A stretch of DNA of 13,386 bases, from assembly GCA_045644325.1 (NCBI GenBank), contig JAZRGT010000040.1, positions 1 through 13,386 of the forward strand. The letters run 5' to 3'. The stretch is from CAG-390 sp045644325 (GTDB taxonomy: Bacteria > Bacillota > Clostridia > Oscillospirales > CAG-272). The notes under the pieces are model-generated. The model saw only the letters and a program-made list of their open reading frames with translations. It ran no database searches and was not told the DNA's origin. The position numbers were made by a program, and so were the translations under genes. Of this stretch, positions 1 through 6,632 are shown in pieces; positions within the stretch are counted from its first letter, which is position 1; the number at the start of each line of letters is the position of its first letter.

Positions 1-184
1 TTAAGATATTGTTTTTCGAGCGCAGCGAGAAAATCTTCCCCGATTGCCTGTACTAAATACTTTTTTCTTTATCAAATTTGGCAAATATCCTTCGTTTTTG
101 TATATTTGCAATCTGAATGTAGAGCGAAGTATTGTATTGGGTATATTTTGGAAGATTTTCGCTTCGCGAAAAACTATATCTTAA
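1..184. repeat. Imperfect long inverted repeat, MITE-like or intergenic repeat element
   Basis: Bases 1-39 are an imperfect inverted copy of bases 150-184. The outer parts (TTAAGATAT, one mismatch, then GTTTTTCG) and the inner part (AAAATCTTCC) match; the middle of each arm carries its own small palindrome, CGAGCGCAGCG on the left and CGCGAAGCG on the right. Between the arms, GCAAATAT (81-88) and ATATTTGC (102-109) form another hairpin. The whole would fold into a long cruciform or RNA stem. No transposase or convincing ORF lies inside. The left arm starts at the window edge, so the true element may be longer. It could be a small non-autonomous element or a transcribed intergenic repeat; the inverted repeat itself is certain, its nature is not. 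Confidence 0.6.
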
Positions 185-197
185 AAGGCGCCTCATC

Positions 198-232
198 CGC
201 CGCTTTGCGGCACCTTCCCCCACCGGGGAAGG
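198..232. repeat. Two-hairpin REP-like palindromic element
   Basis: Two adjacent hairpins are directly readable: GCCGC (199-203) with GCGGC (207-211) around a TTT loop, then CCTTCCCC (213-220) with GGGGAAGG (225-232) around CACC. GC content is far above the flanks. The layout, a small GC palindrome beside a CCTTCCCC/GGGGAAGG palindrome preceded by CCTCATCCG, resembles REP-like intergenic repeats that I associate with gut Clostridia genomes; that resemblance is from memory. It sits just downstream of the inverted repeat at 1-184, in a gene-free stretch. Confidence 0.65.
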
Positions 233-316
233 CTGATATTGAGTGTGCTAACACAGCTTTCTGCCTTTGTGCATATTGCTATATGATTGATTTTCTTGAT
301 ACTTTGTCAGCAATCT

Positions 317-342
317 GGGATCAGAACTGAAGTTCTGATCCC
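317..342. terminator. Perfect 12-bp hairpin downstream of the EEP-fold gene; possible terminator
   Basis: GGGATCAGAACT (317-328) and AGTTCTGATCCC (331-342) are perfectly complementary. The hairpin starts 32 bases past the stop of the hydrolase gene ending at 374, where a terminator for the whole alpha-galactosidase operon is expected. The T-run is weak: on the plus strand the stem is followed by TTTGT, on the minus strand by AGATTG. It may therefore be a weak minus-strand terminator, serve a plus-strand gene left of the window, or be an RNA 3' end stabiliser. The rest of 1-373 shows no ORF I would support. Confidence 0.5.
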
Positions 343-373
343 TTTGTCATACAAAAAGTGAAATATGGTATAA

Positions 374-1192
374 TTATTGAAGCACCAGATCGACAAAAAC
401 GGGGCAGTGGTCGCTTGCGATCTGTGAGCGCACGTCTGTGAGGATGTCAAAATTCTCTACCGTCGGCATCCACTCGGGCTTGCCGTAATAGAAGATGTGA
501 TCGATGGAATTCTTAAAGTCGCCAACGACCGGTTCGGGATTCGGCACGTAGAGATGCGTAGCCTCATCAAGAACGGGGTAAGGATGGTAGGACTTGACGG
601 TAGGGGGATTGGGTGCTTTTTCGTACAGATCGACAAATCCGTGCGAGATCAGGTTGGCATAGGAGCGCGACATACGGTTGCTGTTAAAGTCGCCGCCGAT
701 TATCACGGGACACTTATAAAAGTCTGCAAGCCCGTCACACAAGAGCTTTGCCTGATCCCCATCAATAACGCGTGCGTCCTCGGAGGTGTGGATAAAATGC
801 GCTGATGCGTAAACAAAGCGTTTGCCGCTGTCGATCATCTCAAACGCCGCCCAGGAAATCGACTTGGAGTTGTCACAAACGCCGTCCGCGAAAAAGTAGT
901 AGCCCTTATCAAGCACCTTGACGCGCTCCGTATTATAAAGCAGCGGCGTGCCGTTGTTATGGCTGCGGTTGAGCACGGGAGTAAGGATCTCCTTGTATTT
1001 GGGCGCAACAAGCGACAAAAGATCACGTTCCTCGCCCCGATAGCGTGCGGAAAATTCCTGCAGTGCGATCACGTCGGGGCAAAGGTCAAGATAAATCTCC
1101 GCCATTACGTCATCGCGGTTTTCGATAAAGCCGTCTCGCCAATTTCCCAAAACGTTGCTTGTCATCAAGCGAATAGAGTTGGTGTTTTTCAT
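374..1192 (-). CDS. Endonuclease/exonuclease/phosphatase (EEP) family hydrolase
   Basis: This 272-residue protein belongs to the EEP superfamily of Mg-dependent phosphodiesterases and phosphatases (relatives of DNase I, exonuclease III, sphingomyelinases and inositol phosphatases). Visible motifs: TSNV with N13, ALQEF with the metal-binding E46, SAHF with H132, GGDFNSNR with D168 and N170, SIDHIFY with D231/H232, and the closing ASDHCPV with D261/H262. These are the conserved active-site positions in the usual order, and the length is normal for a stand-alone domain. There is no signal peptide, so it is probably cytoplasmic. The ATG is preceded by AAGGAG at good spacing. It is the last gene of the alpha-galactosidase operon, 31 bases after a metallophosphoesterase gene. 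The family does not reveal the substrate; given the neighbours, a phosphodiester or phosphate ester linked to a galactoside is a guess. Confidence 0.88.
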   Translation of the reverse strand: MKNTNSIRLMTSNVLGNWRDGFIENRDDVMAEIYLDLCPDVIALQEFSARYRGEERDLLSLVAPKYKEILTPVLNRSHNNGTPLLYNTERVKVLDKGYYFFADGVCDNSKSISWAAFEMIDSGKRFVYASAHFIHTSEDARVIDGDQAKLLCDGLADFYKCPVIIGGDFNSNRMSRSYANLISHGFVDLYEKAPNPPTVKSYHPYPVLDEATHLYVPNPEPVVGDFKNSIDHIFYYGKPEWMPTVENFDILTDVRSQIASDHCPVFVDLVLQ

Positions 1193-1223
1193 ATTTATAT
1201 CTCCTTTTTGCTGTTAACGTCGC

Positions 1224-2330
1224 TTAAAAGTAAACCGTATACGGCACGAGCTTATCATCTCTGTGATATCCCTCGTAGGTGCCCGTGTTTCTGATGTGGA
1301 AAACGGCACGGTCGGGGTAGACCTCGAGGACCATATACTGCGCGAGTGTCGGGGTTGCGGTGCCGCTATGGTATTTCGGTTCGGTGCCTCCGCCGTAGCC
1401 GGTCAGACCGTCCCCTTCGAAATACTGTTTTCCGAAAGGACGAAGTCCGCCCATGTGGACGAGGGTAAACTCATATTCCTTGCCGCTCGAGTTCTCCGAT
1501 TTCAAATTCGAATCAAGCGGAAGATTTTTATCATTGATATGCAAAACAGAGCCCGAGGAATAATTTTTGTAGCAATATCCTTCGCCGTGAATGTGACCGT
1601 AAAGATAGAACGCGTTTTTGTGACCCTTGAAGATGTCATAGAATAGCTCGCGGTCGCCGTTTATCATCGATTCGTAGAGCTTTTCTTCCTTATAATAACA
1701 TATAGCGGAGAGGTGGCCGACCACGAAAACGGGCTTTTTGCCGTCGGGATCAATTTCGTTCAGCTTATTTTTTACCCAGATCAGGGTTTCGTCGCTGTAA
1801 TATCCCTCGTGCGAATTGAAGGCGGTGTTCGGGTCGATATTGATTCCGATGAAATCAATACCGTTCACCGTATAATGGAACGCGCCCCAATAGAGCTCAT
1901 CTGGCTTTTTCTCCGACACAAGTATGGTTTTCTCGCCCTCGGGGAGCTCGCCGAACGCCGAATCCATAAGATCGTAAAAGTCCGTGGTATTATAGGGCTC
2001 GTTTTCCTCCGTGCCGATATCTCCGAGGATCATATCGTTGTTGCCCGCAACGTAAAGAACCTTGCCGTCCTTCACGCCCGAGGAAATGCAGGCGTGCATT
2101 TTCTTTTTAAGATCGAGAAAATTCTTTTTCGGAAGCGCGCAGGACTTATTCCAATGGGGATAATCCGAGACGTTATCACCGCCGACGAGGGCGAGATCTG
2201 CAAGACCGAACTCCGCGGTCGCAAGCTCGTTCGCAGCGACGAGGGACTTCCGCACGGTCGCGGGGTAATCGAGCATCGATTGCTGGTTGTGAATGTCGGT
2301 ATAACAAAAGGCGGTCAGGATCTTATCCAT
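1224..2330 (-). CDS. Calcineurin-like metallophosphoesterase
   Basis: A 368-residue metallophosphoesterase with a dinuclear metal centre. The motif series is nearly complete: D12-x-H14 in YTDIHN, G50-G51-D52-N53, GNND at 96-99, a GH at 205-206 (VVGHLSA) and G-H-I-H at 245-248. The third motif is normally GNH(D/E), where the His helps protonate the leaving group; here it reads G-N-N-D. Family members act on phosphate mono- or diesters, nucleotides and glycerophosphodiesters; substrate cannot be read from the sequence. About 110 residues follow the last motif, including a Gly-rich segment (GYGGGTEP), perhaps a lid. No secretion signal is seen. The start is supported by GGAGG eight bases upstream. 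It begins 18 bases after the alpha-galactosidase stop, so the two are almost surely co-transcribed. Confidence 0.87.
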   Translation of the reverse strand: MDKILTAFCYTDIHNQQSMLDYPATVRKSLVAANELATAEFGLADLALVGGDNVSDYPHWNKSCALPKKNFLDLKKKMHACISSGVKDGKVLYVAGNNDMILGDIGTEENEPYNTTDFYDLMDSAFGELPEGEKTILVSEKKPDELYWGAFHYTVNGIDFIGINIDPNTAFNSHEGYYSDETLIWVKNKLNEIDPDGKKPVFVVGHLSAICYYKEEKLYESMINGDRELFYDIFKGHKNAFYLYGHIHGEGYCYKNYSSGSVLHINDKNLPLDSNLKSENSSGKEYEFTLVHMGGLRPFGKQYFEGDGLTGYGGGTEPKYHSGTATPTLAQYMVLEVYPDRAVFHIRNTGTYEGYHRDDKLVPYTVYF

Positions 2331-2348
2331 TTTTCGCTCCTCCGAATT

Positions 2349-4550
2349 TTAATCAAGCGCTACGAAGTGGTAAACGCTCGAATCGAAATCACGCAGTCTT
2401 TCGTGGAGGCAGAGGCCCGCGTTCATAAGGGTGTCGCCCGAGAGGACGGTGCCGGTCTGCTCGCAGAGGTAGCGTTTTGCGGGGTCGAGTCCCTTGAGGC
2501 GGATATAATGCAGATCGTAGATGCTGCTTCTCATAACGACGTAGGTGACGAGCGCCTCGCGCTTGTCCTGTGAAACGTAGCTCCACGCGCATCTCGTTCT
2601 GTCCTTCCAGGGGGAGATGAGGCGGTAAAGCTCGCCGTAGTTGATGACGTCGTAATATTTGCGGTACTCGTCGCACTGCGCCTTTACAATTTCTTTTTCC
2701 TCGTCGGTCAGCTTGGTAAGGTCAAGCTCGTAGCCGAACGTACCCGCCATCGCCACGTTGCCGCGCGTCTTGAGGGGCGAGATTCTGGCAGTCTGGTGGT
2801 TCGGGCAAGCCGAAACGTGTGCGCCGACTGCTGAGGTGGGATAGCACATCGAGGTGCCGTACTGAATTTCAAGTCGCTCGATCGCGTCGGTGTCGTCGCT
2901 CGTCCAGAACTGCGGCGAATAGTAGAGCCAAGCGGGGTCAAAGCGTCCGCCGCCGCTCGCGCAACCCTCGAGGAGAAGATGCGGATATGCGGTGAGAAGT
3001 CGCTCAAGCAGCTCGTAAAGTCCGAGAACGTAGCGGTGGAAGACCTCCTGCTGACGCTCGGCACCGACCGTCGCGCTGCCGACCTCGGTCAGGCTGCGGT
3101 TGAAATCCCACTTGATATACGCGATATTCGCGCTGTCCATAACCTTTTTGATGCAGTCAAAGAGATAATCCCTGACGTCCGCGCGTGCCATATCGAGAAC
3201 GTACTGATGGCGCGCAATGCTCATAGGTCTGCCCGGGGTCTGAATTGCCCAATCGGGGTGCGCGCGGAAGAGCTCGCTGTCCCTCGACACCATTTCGGGC
3301 TCGAACCAGATACCGAATTTGAGTCCGATACCGTTGACCCTCTCGACGAGCTTGCCGAGTCCGCCCTTGAGCTTTTCCTCGTTGACGAACCAGTCGCCGA
3401 GCGCGGAGCGGTCGGAATTTCTGTCGCCAAACCAGCCGTCATCCATAACGAGCATCTCAATGCCGAGCTCGGACGCGGTTTTTGCGATATCGAAGAGCTT
3501 TTCTTCGTCGAAATTGAAGTAGGTCGCCTCCCAGTTGTTGACGAGGATGGGACGGCGCTTATTTTTCCACTCGCCGCGGCAGAGATTATTTCTGTAGAGC
3601 TTATGGAATGTGCGGCTCATACCGCCGAGACCGGTGTTCGAATAGACCATCACCGCCTCGGGAGCGACGAAGTATTCGCCCGGCTCAAGACGCCAATTGA
3701 AGCCCTCGGGATTGATACCGATCAGCACTCTCGCGCCGCCGTCGGGATCCATATCGGCAGATGCGAGGAAGTTGCCCGTGTAAACGAGGTTGAATCCGTA
3801 AACGTCGCCGAAATCCTCGGTGGCATCGTGCGAAGCGAGCGCGATGAAGGGGTTGTGCATATGCGAGGAGCATCCCATCTTGCTCGCGACGCTCTGCGCG
3901 CCGTGAATGAGCGGCATTCTCTCGAATCTACGCTCCTTCGACCAGCTTCCGTAAAGGTGGATGAAATCCATATCCCTCGCATCGTGGAAATCAACGCACG
4001 CGCTGAGCACGCGCTGAATATTCATCACCTTGTCCGAAGTATTCTTAACGATCGCGTGGCGGGTCATTGCCGCGAGATTTTCAAAAACGGTATAGAAAAG
4101 CGTGACCTCGGCAAGGCTTACGGAGTCGATGCAAGTGATCTCGAGCGTAGTTGCCTCGTCATCGCCGGCATAAGTCGCGGGCTGACCCTCGATCTTCGGC
4201 TTGCCTGCGTAAATTTTATGCGAAACGTACTTAATATCGGTGTCGGCGGTGCCGTTTTCGCGGAGGATCGAGAGCGCGCTCGCTCTGAAATCGCCGCAAC
4301 CGTTCGTGGAATATTCCATACGGTGAACCGACTTGCTGAAGAAGGGGATCTCCTTATTCTCCATCTCCACGCGCGGGAAATGCGAGGAATGGCGCTGTGC
4401 GAAATTGAGATATTCAAGCGCATCATCGCCAACAAGCGCGCCGTAATAATTGTGCATCAGATAGCCGTAGCGGTTGACCTGAATGACGTAGCTCGTAGAG
4501 CAGGTGTCGAGCTTAAACGTCAGATTTTCGGAATTGAATTTGATAGACAT
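2349..4550 (-). CDS. GH36 alpha-galactosidase
   Basis: This 733-residue enzyme releases terminal alpha-galactose from oligosaccharides such as melibiose, raffinose and stachyose by a retaining mechanism. It has the full GH36 layout: an N-terminal beta-sandwich (about 1-320), the (beta/alpha)8 barrel with the substrate-pocket signature VMDDGWFG (368-375), and a C-terminal beta domain. The nucleophile is D482 in IKWDFNRS and the acid/base is D552 in WTSDDTD, 70 residues apart as in Geobacillus AgaA (D478/D548); EGCASGGGRFDP (528-539) is also typical. Length is normal for the long GH36 group. There is no signal peptide, so it acts in the cytoplasm on imported oligosaccharides. ATG follows AAAGGAG with a 7-base gap. 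It is the first gene of a three-gene unit with its own strong promoter (4590-4618); no sugar transporter or regulator is in view. Confidence 0.96.
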   Translation of the reverse strand: MSIKFNSENLTFKLDTCSTSYVIQVNRYGYLMHNYYGALVGDDALEYLNFAQRHSSHFPRVEMENKEIPFFSKSVHRMEYSTNGCGDFRASALSILRENGTADTDIKYVSHKIYAGKPKIEGQPATYAGDDEATTLEITCIDSVSLAEVTLFYTVFENLAAMTRHAIVKNTSDKVMNIQRVLSACVDFHDARDMDFIHLYGSWSKERRFERMPLIHGAQSVASKMGCSSHMHNPFIALASHDATEDFGDVYGFNLVYTGNFLASADMDPDGGARVLIGINPEGFNWRLEPGEYFVAPEAVMVYSNTGLGGMSRTFHKLYRNNLCRGEWKNKRRPILVNNWEATYFNFDEEKLFDIAKTASELGIEMLVMDDGWFGDRNSDRSALGDWFVNEEKLKGGLGKLVERVNGIGLKFGIWFEPEMVSRDSELFRAHPDWAIQTPGRPMSIARHQYVLDMARADVRDYLFDCIKKVMDSANIAYIKWDFNRSLTEVGSATVGAERQQEVFHRYVLGLYELLERLLTAYPHLLLEGCASGGGRFDPAWLYYSPQFWTSDDTDAIERLEIQYGTSMCYPTSAVGAHVSACPNHQTARISPLKTRGNVAMAGTFGYELDLTKLTDEEKEIVKAQCDEYRKYYDVINYGELYRLISPWKDRTRCAWSYVSQDKREALVTYVVMRSSIYDLHYIRLKGLDPAKRYLCEQTGTVLSGDTLMNAGLCLHERLRDFDSSVYHFVALD

Positions 4551-4589
4551 CGGGGTTCTCCTTTATAGGAAAATATTATATTAGTAAAT

Positions 4590-4618
4590 ATTATATCATA
4601 TAAACGGACAATTTTCAA
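4590..4618 (-). promoter_or_regulatory. Sigma-A promoter of the alpha-galactosidase operon
   Basis: On the minus strand, TTGAAA (4613-4618) and a consensus TATAAT (4590-4595) are separated by exactly 17 bases, and TGA directly precedes the -10, making it an extended -10. Transcription would start near 4583, about 30 bases before the galactosidase ATG. A second TATAAT-like hexamer lies at 4575-4580. No clear operator or cre-like palindrome was seen nearby. Confidence 0.85.
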
Positions 4619-4636
4619 TACGTTTGGCATTTTAAA

Positions 4637-4674
4637 ATGGGGTGACTCAGATCAAAAGATTTGAATCACCCCAT
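4637..4674 (-). terminator. Terminator hairpin of the recQ-pth2-aminoacylase operon
   Basis: Just past the amidohydrolase stop (4678), the minus strand forms a long stem from ATGGGGTGA-TTCAAATC to GATCTGAG-TCACCCCAT around a four-base loop, with about two imperfect pairs. It is followed by TTTTAAAA, a short U-tract. The position between this stop and the next operon's promoter fits an intrinsic terminator, though the U-tract is modest. Confidence 0.75.
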
Positions 4675-4677
4675 ATA

Positions 4678-6186
4678 TTAATTTCGTCGGATCGCCCTGC
4701 CCGTGCCGGCGCCGATGTAAACGGCGTGGGCGCAAGCGATTTCGCCCGAGATTATAACGTAACAGAGCCCCTCGCACCTGTTTGCAGGCTCTGCGTAGGT
4801 CGCCTTATCGATTATTTTTTCAAAATCAAAGATGCATATATCGGCGTCGTACCCTTCGCGTATAATTCCCTTGCCCTCAAGTCCGTAAACGTCGGCGGGC
4901 AGGGAGGTGATCTTTCTGATCATTTCGACGAGCGGAACAACACCGCGCTCTCTGCAATAAACTCCGATCGCTCTCGGGAAGGAGGCTCGCAATCTCGGAT
5001 GATAAACCGAATTGTTGCCCGCAACCGAGGAGTCGGTGCATATCATTGTTCGGGGATACGCCATCACCCGCTCCACATCGGATTCGTTCATTGTGAAATA
5101 GCAAGCGCTCGCTCTTCCCCCGCCGAGCTCTATTACGCGCAAAGCCGCCTCCGTGCCGTCACAGTCGAGCATTTCCCCGATCTCCGTGAGCGTTTTACCC
5201 TGAAACTCGGGGTGCCCTTTGCAAACGGTGACGAGGACTCCGTCATAGCTTGACGTTTCCTGAGGGGCGAGCCTTTCCTTGATCCGAGCGCGTGTCGCGG
5301 GATCGGCAAGGTTTTCAAGCATCTTATTATCTGACTGAAATTCTTTTGGAACAAATTTTGCCGAAAGAGAGGTCGAGGAAGCGATGTAGGGGTAAACGTC
5401 GCAATATATATCGGCGCCCTCTGCAACCGCCTGCCCGATAAGCTCCAGAGTGATCTCGGTTTTGCCGTGATTCTTCACTCCCGCCGCCTTGTGATGCGAA
5501 ATGACACCCTTTGCGCCCGATTCCTTGACAATATGAATAAATTCCTTCACGGAGTCAATAACCTGCGCGCCCTCGCCTCTTATATGAGCGCTGATCATTC
5601 CGCCCGCCGCCTTGCAAGCCTTGGCGATCTCCACAAGCTCCTCGGTTTTGGCATAGCAGCTCGGAACGTATATAAGTCCAAAGGATACTCCGATGGCTCC
5701 CGCCTTGATCGACTCTCTTACAAGCGCCTTCATCTGCTCAAGCTCATCACCCGTCGGCTCTCGGTTTGCAAGTCCCATAACCGACGATCTGACCGTACCG
5801 TGACCGACAAATGTGACGATATTTGCGCCCAAAGGCAGCGTGTCGAGCTTTTCGAAAAATCCCGCCGCCGAGCGCCTCGCCTCATTCGATGATTTAATTT
5901 TCGGCATATATGACGAGCCGCACTGACCCGCAACCGAGGTGGTAATTCCCTGCTCGCACTTCTCCCTCTGCTCGGGAAAATCCACTACGGCATTGTCCGC
6001 GTGACTGTGCGAATCGATAAATCCGGGAGTAACAACCAAGCCCTCGGCATCTATGACCTTTTTCGCCTCTGCCGTGCAGTCGCCGATAAAGACTATTTTT
6101 CCGTTTTCTATACCAATATCGGCAAAAAATGGCTCGGCGCCCGTGCCGTCAATGATCTTTCCGTTTTTAATAATGAGGTCAAGCAT
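4678..6186 (-). CDS. D-aminoacylase-family amidohydrolase (N-acyl-D-amino-acid deacylase)
   Basis: A 502-residue member of the D-aminoacylase branch of the amidohydrolase superfamily, which removes the acyl group from N-acyl-D-amino acids. Seen in the sequence: the N-terminal beta part (DLIIKNGKIIDGTG), PGFIDSHSHADN with the metal ligands H60 and H62, the branch-specific GQCG with the metal-binding C89, SAHIRGEG with H201, SHHK at 230-233, DVYPY, CTDSSV with the catalytic D385, then HPRLRASFPR and the C-terminal return to the beta domain (GYDADICIFD). Length fits the family. No signal peptide is present. The ATG has GGGAGG eight bases upstream. It lies 23 bases after pth2, as last gene of the recQ unit. 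Some members act on dipeptides or other cyclic amides, so the exact substrate is open. Possible roles are recycling of D-amino-acid derivatives from peptidoglycan or of N-blocked amino acids. Confidence 0.88.
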   Translation of the reverse strand: MLDLIIKNGKIIDGTGAEPFFADIGIENGKIVFIGDCTAEAKKVIDAEGLVVTPGFIDSHSHADNAVVDFPEQREKCEQGITTSVAGQCGSSYMPKIKSSNEARRSAAGFFEKLDTLPLGANIVTFVGHGTVRSSVMGLANREPTGDELEQMKALVRESIKAGAIGVSFGLIYVPSCYAKTEELVEIAKACKAAGGMISAHIRGEGAQVIDSVKEFIHIVKESGAKGVISHHKAAGVKNHGKTEITLELIGQAVAEGADIYCDVYPYIASSTSLSAKFVPKEFQSDNKMLENLADPATRARIKERLAPQETSSYDGVLVTVCKGHPEFQGKTLTEIGEMLDCDGTEAALRVIELGGGRASACYFTMNESDVERVMAYPRTMICTDSSVAGNNSVYHPRLRASFPRAIGVYCRERGVVPLVEMIRKITSLPADVYGLEGKGIIREGYDADICIFDFEKIIDKATYAEPANRCEGLCYVIISGEIACAHAVYIGAGTGRAIRRN

Positions 6187-6209
6187 AGGAAAGTCCTCCC
6201 GAAATATTT

Positions 6210-6632
6210 TTAGTATAGAGGCAACGTGCCAGTCAGCTCGTCCGCGATCTCGGCGGGCAACGGCTCGATGGCGAGGCAGGTTTTAGTGTGCTCGCCGTGG
6301 AATTCCGTGAGTCCCCAATCGGTGATGACGGCGGCAATGATTCCGCGCGCCTCGGCTTTTTCGGCAATTTCAAGCAACGCCTCCTCGGAATCGACGTAAA
6401 CGCAGACCTTCGTGCACCCCGAATTGAACCACTCACAAAGCGGAGAGGTCGGTTTGCCGTCAGTTTTCAATATCATTCCGTCCGCCGACATTTCAAGGTC
6501 GTTCATACGGTCTTCCTTTTTGAGTGCCTGCAGGACGGCGTCAATACAAGCATGCCCCGCCTGCGCGGCGATCTTACCCTTGCGCATCTTCAGGTCACGG
6601 CGCATGACTATCATCATTTTGATATTTGACAT
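6210..6632 (-). CDS. pth2: Peptidyl-tRNA hydrolase, PTH2 (archaeal/eukaryotic) family
   Basis: This 140-residue protein has the PTH2 signature: VMRRDLKMRKGKIAAQAGHA near the N-terminus (K18, K20, Q24, H27) and the C-terminal VITDWGLTE with D105 followed by HTKTCLAIEP. PTH2 cleaves the ester bond of peptidyl-tRNAs released prematurely from ribosomes, freeing tRNA. Most bacteria use the unrelated Pth1; PTH2 is the archaeal and eukaryotic form and occurs only patchily in bacteria. The protein is slightly longer than the usual 115-120 residues because of an insert around 41-64. Its ATG directly follows the recQ stop (TAAATG) and its ribosome site (GAGGT) lies inside the last recQ codons, so translation is probably coupled. 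Whether it is the cell's only peptidyl-tRNA hydrolase cannot be told here. Confidence 0.9.
   Translation of the reverse strand: MSNIKMMIVMRRDLKMRKGKIAAQAGHACIDAVLQALKKEDRMNDLEMSADGMILKTDGKPTSPLCEWFNSGCTKVCVYVDSEEALLEIAEKAEARGIIAAVITDWGLTEFHGEHTKTCLAIEPLPAEIADELTGTLPLY

Noticed and set aside
106..330. 74-codon open frame on the plus strand
   Set aside because: It runs through the inverted repeat and the REP-like hairpins, has no ribosome binding site and no recognisable domain; it is a translation of repeats.
2979..4568. 529-codon plus-strand frame opposite the alpha-galactosidase gene
   Set aside because: It is antisense to a gene with complete GH36 motifs, has no family features, and arises from the codon bias of the real gene.
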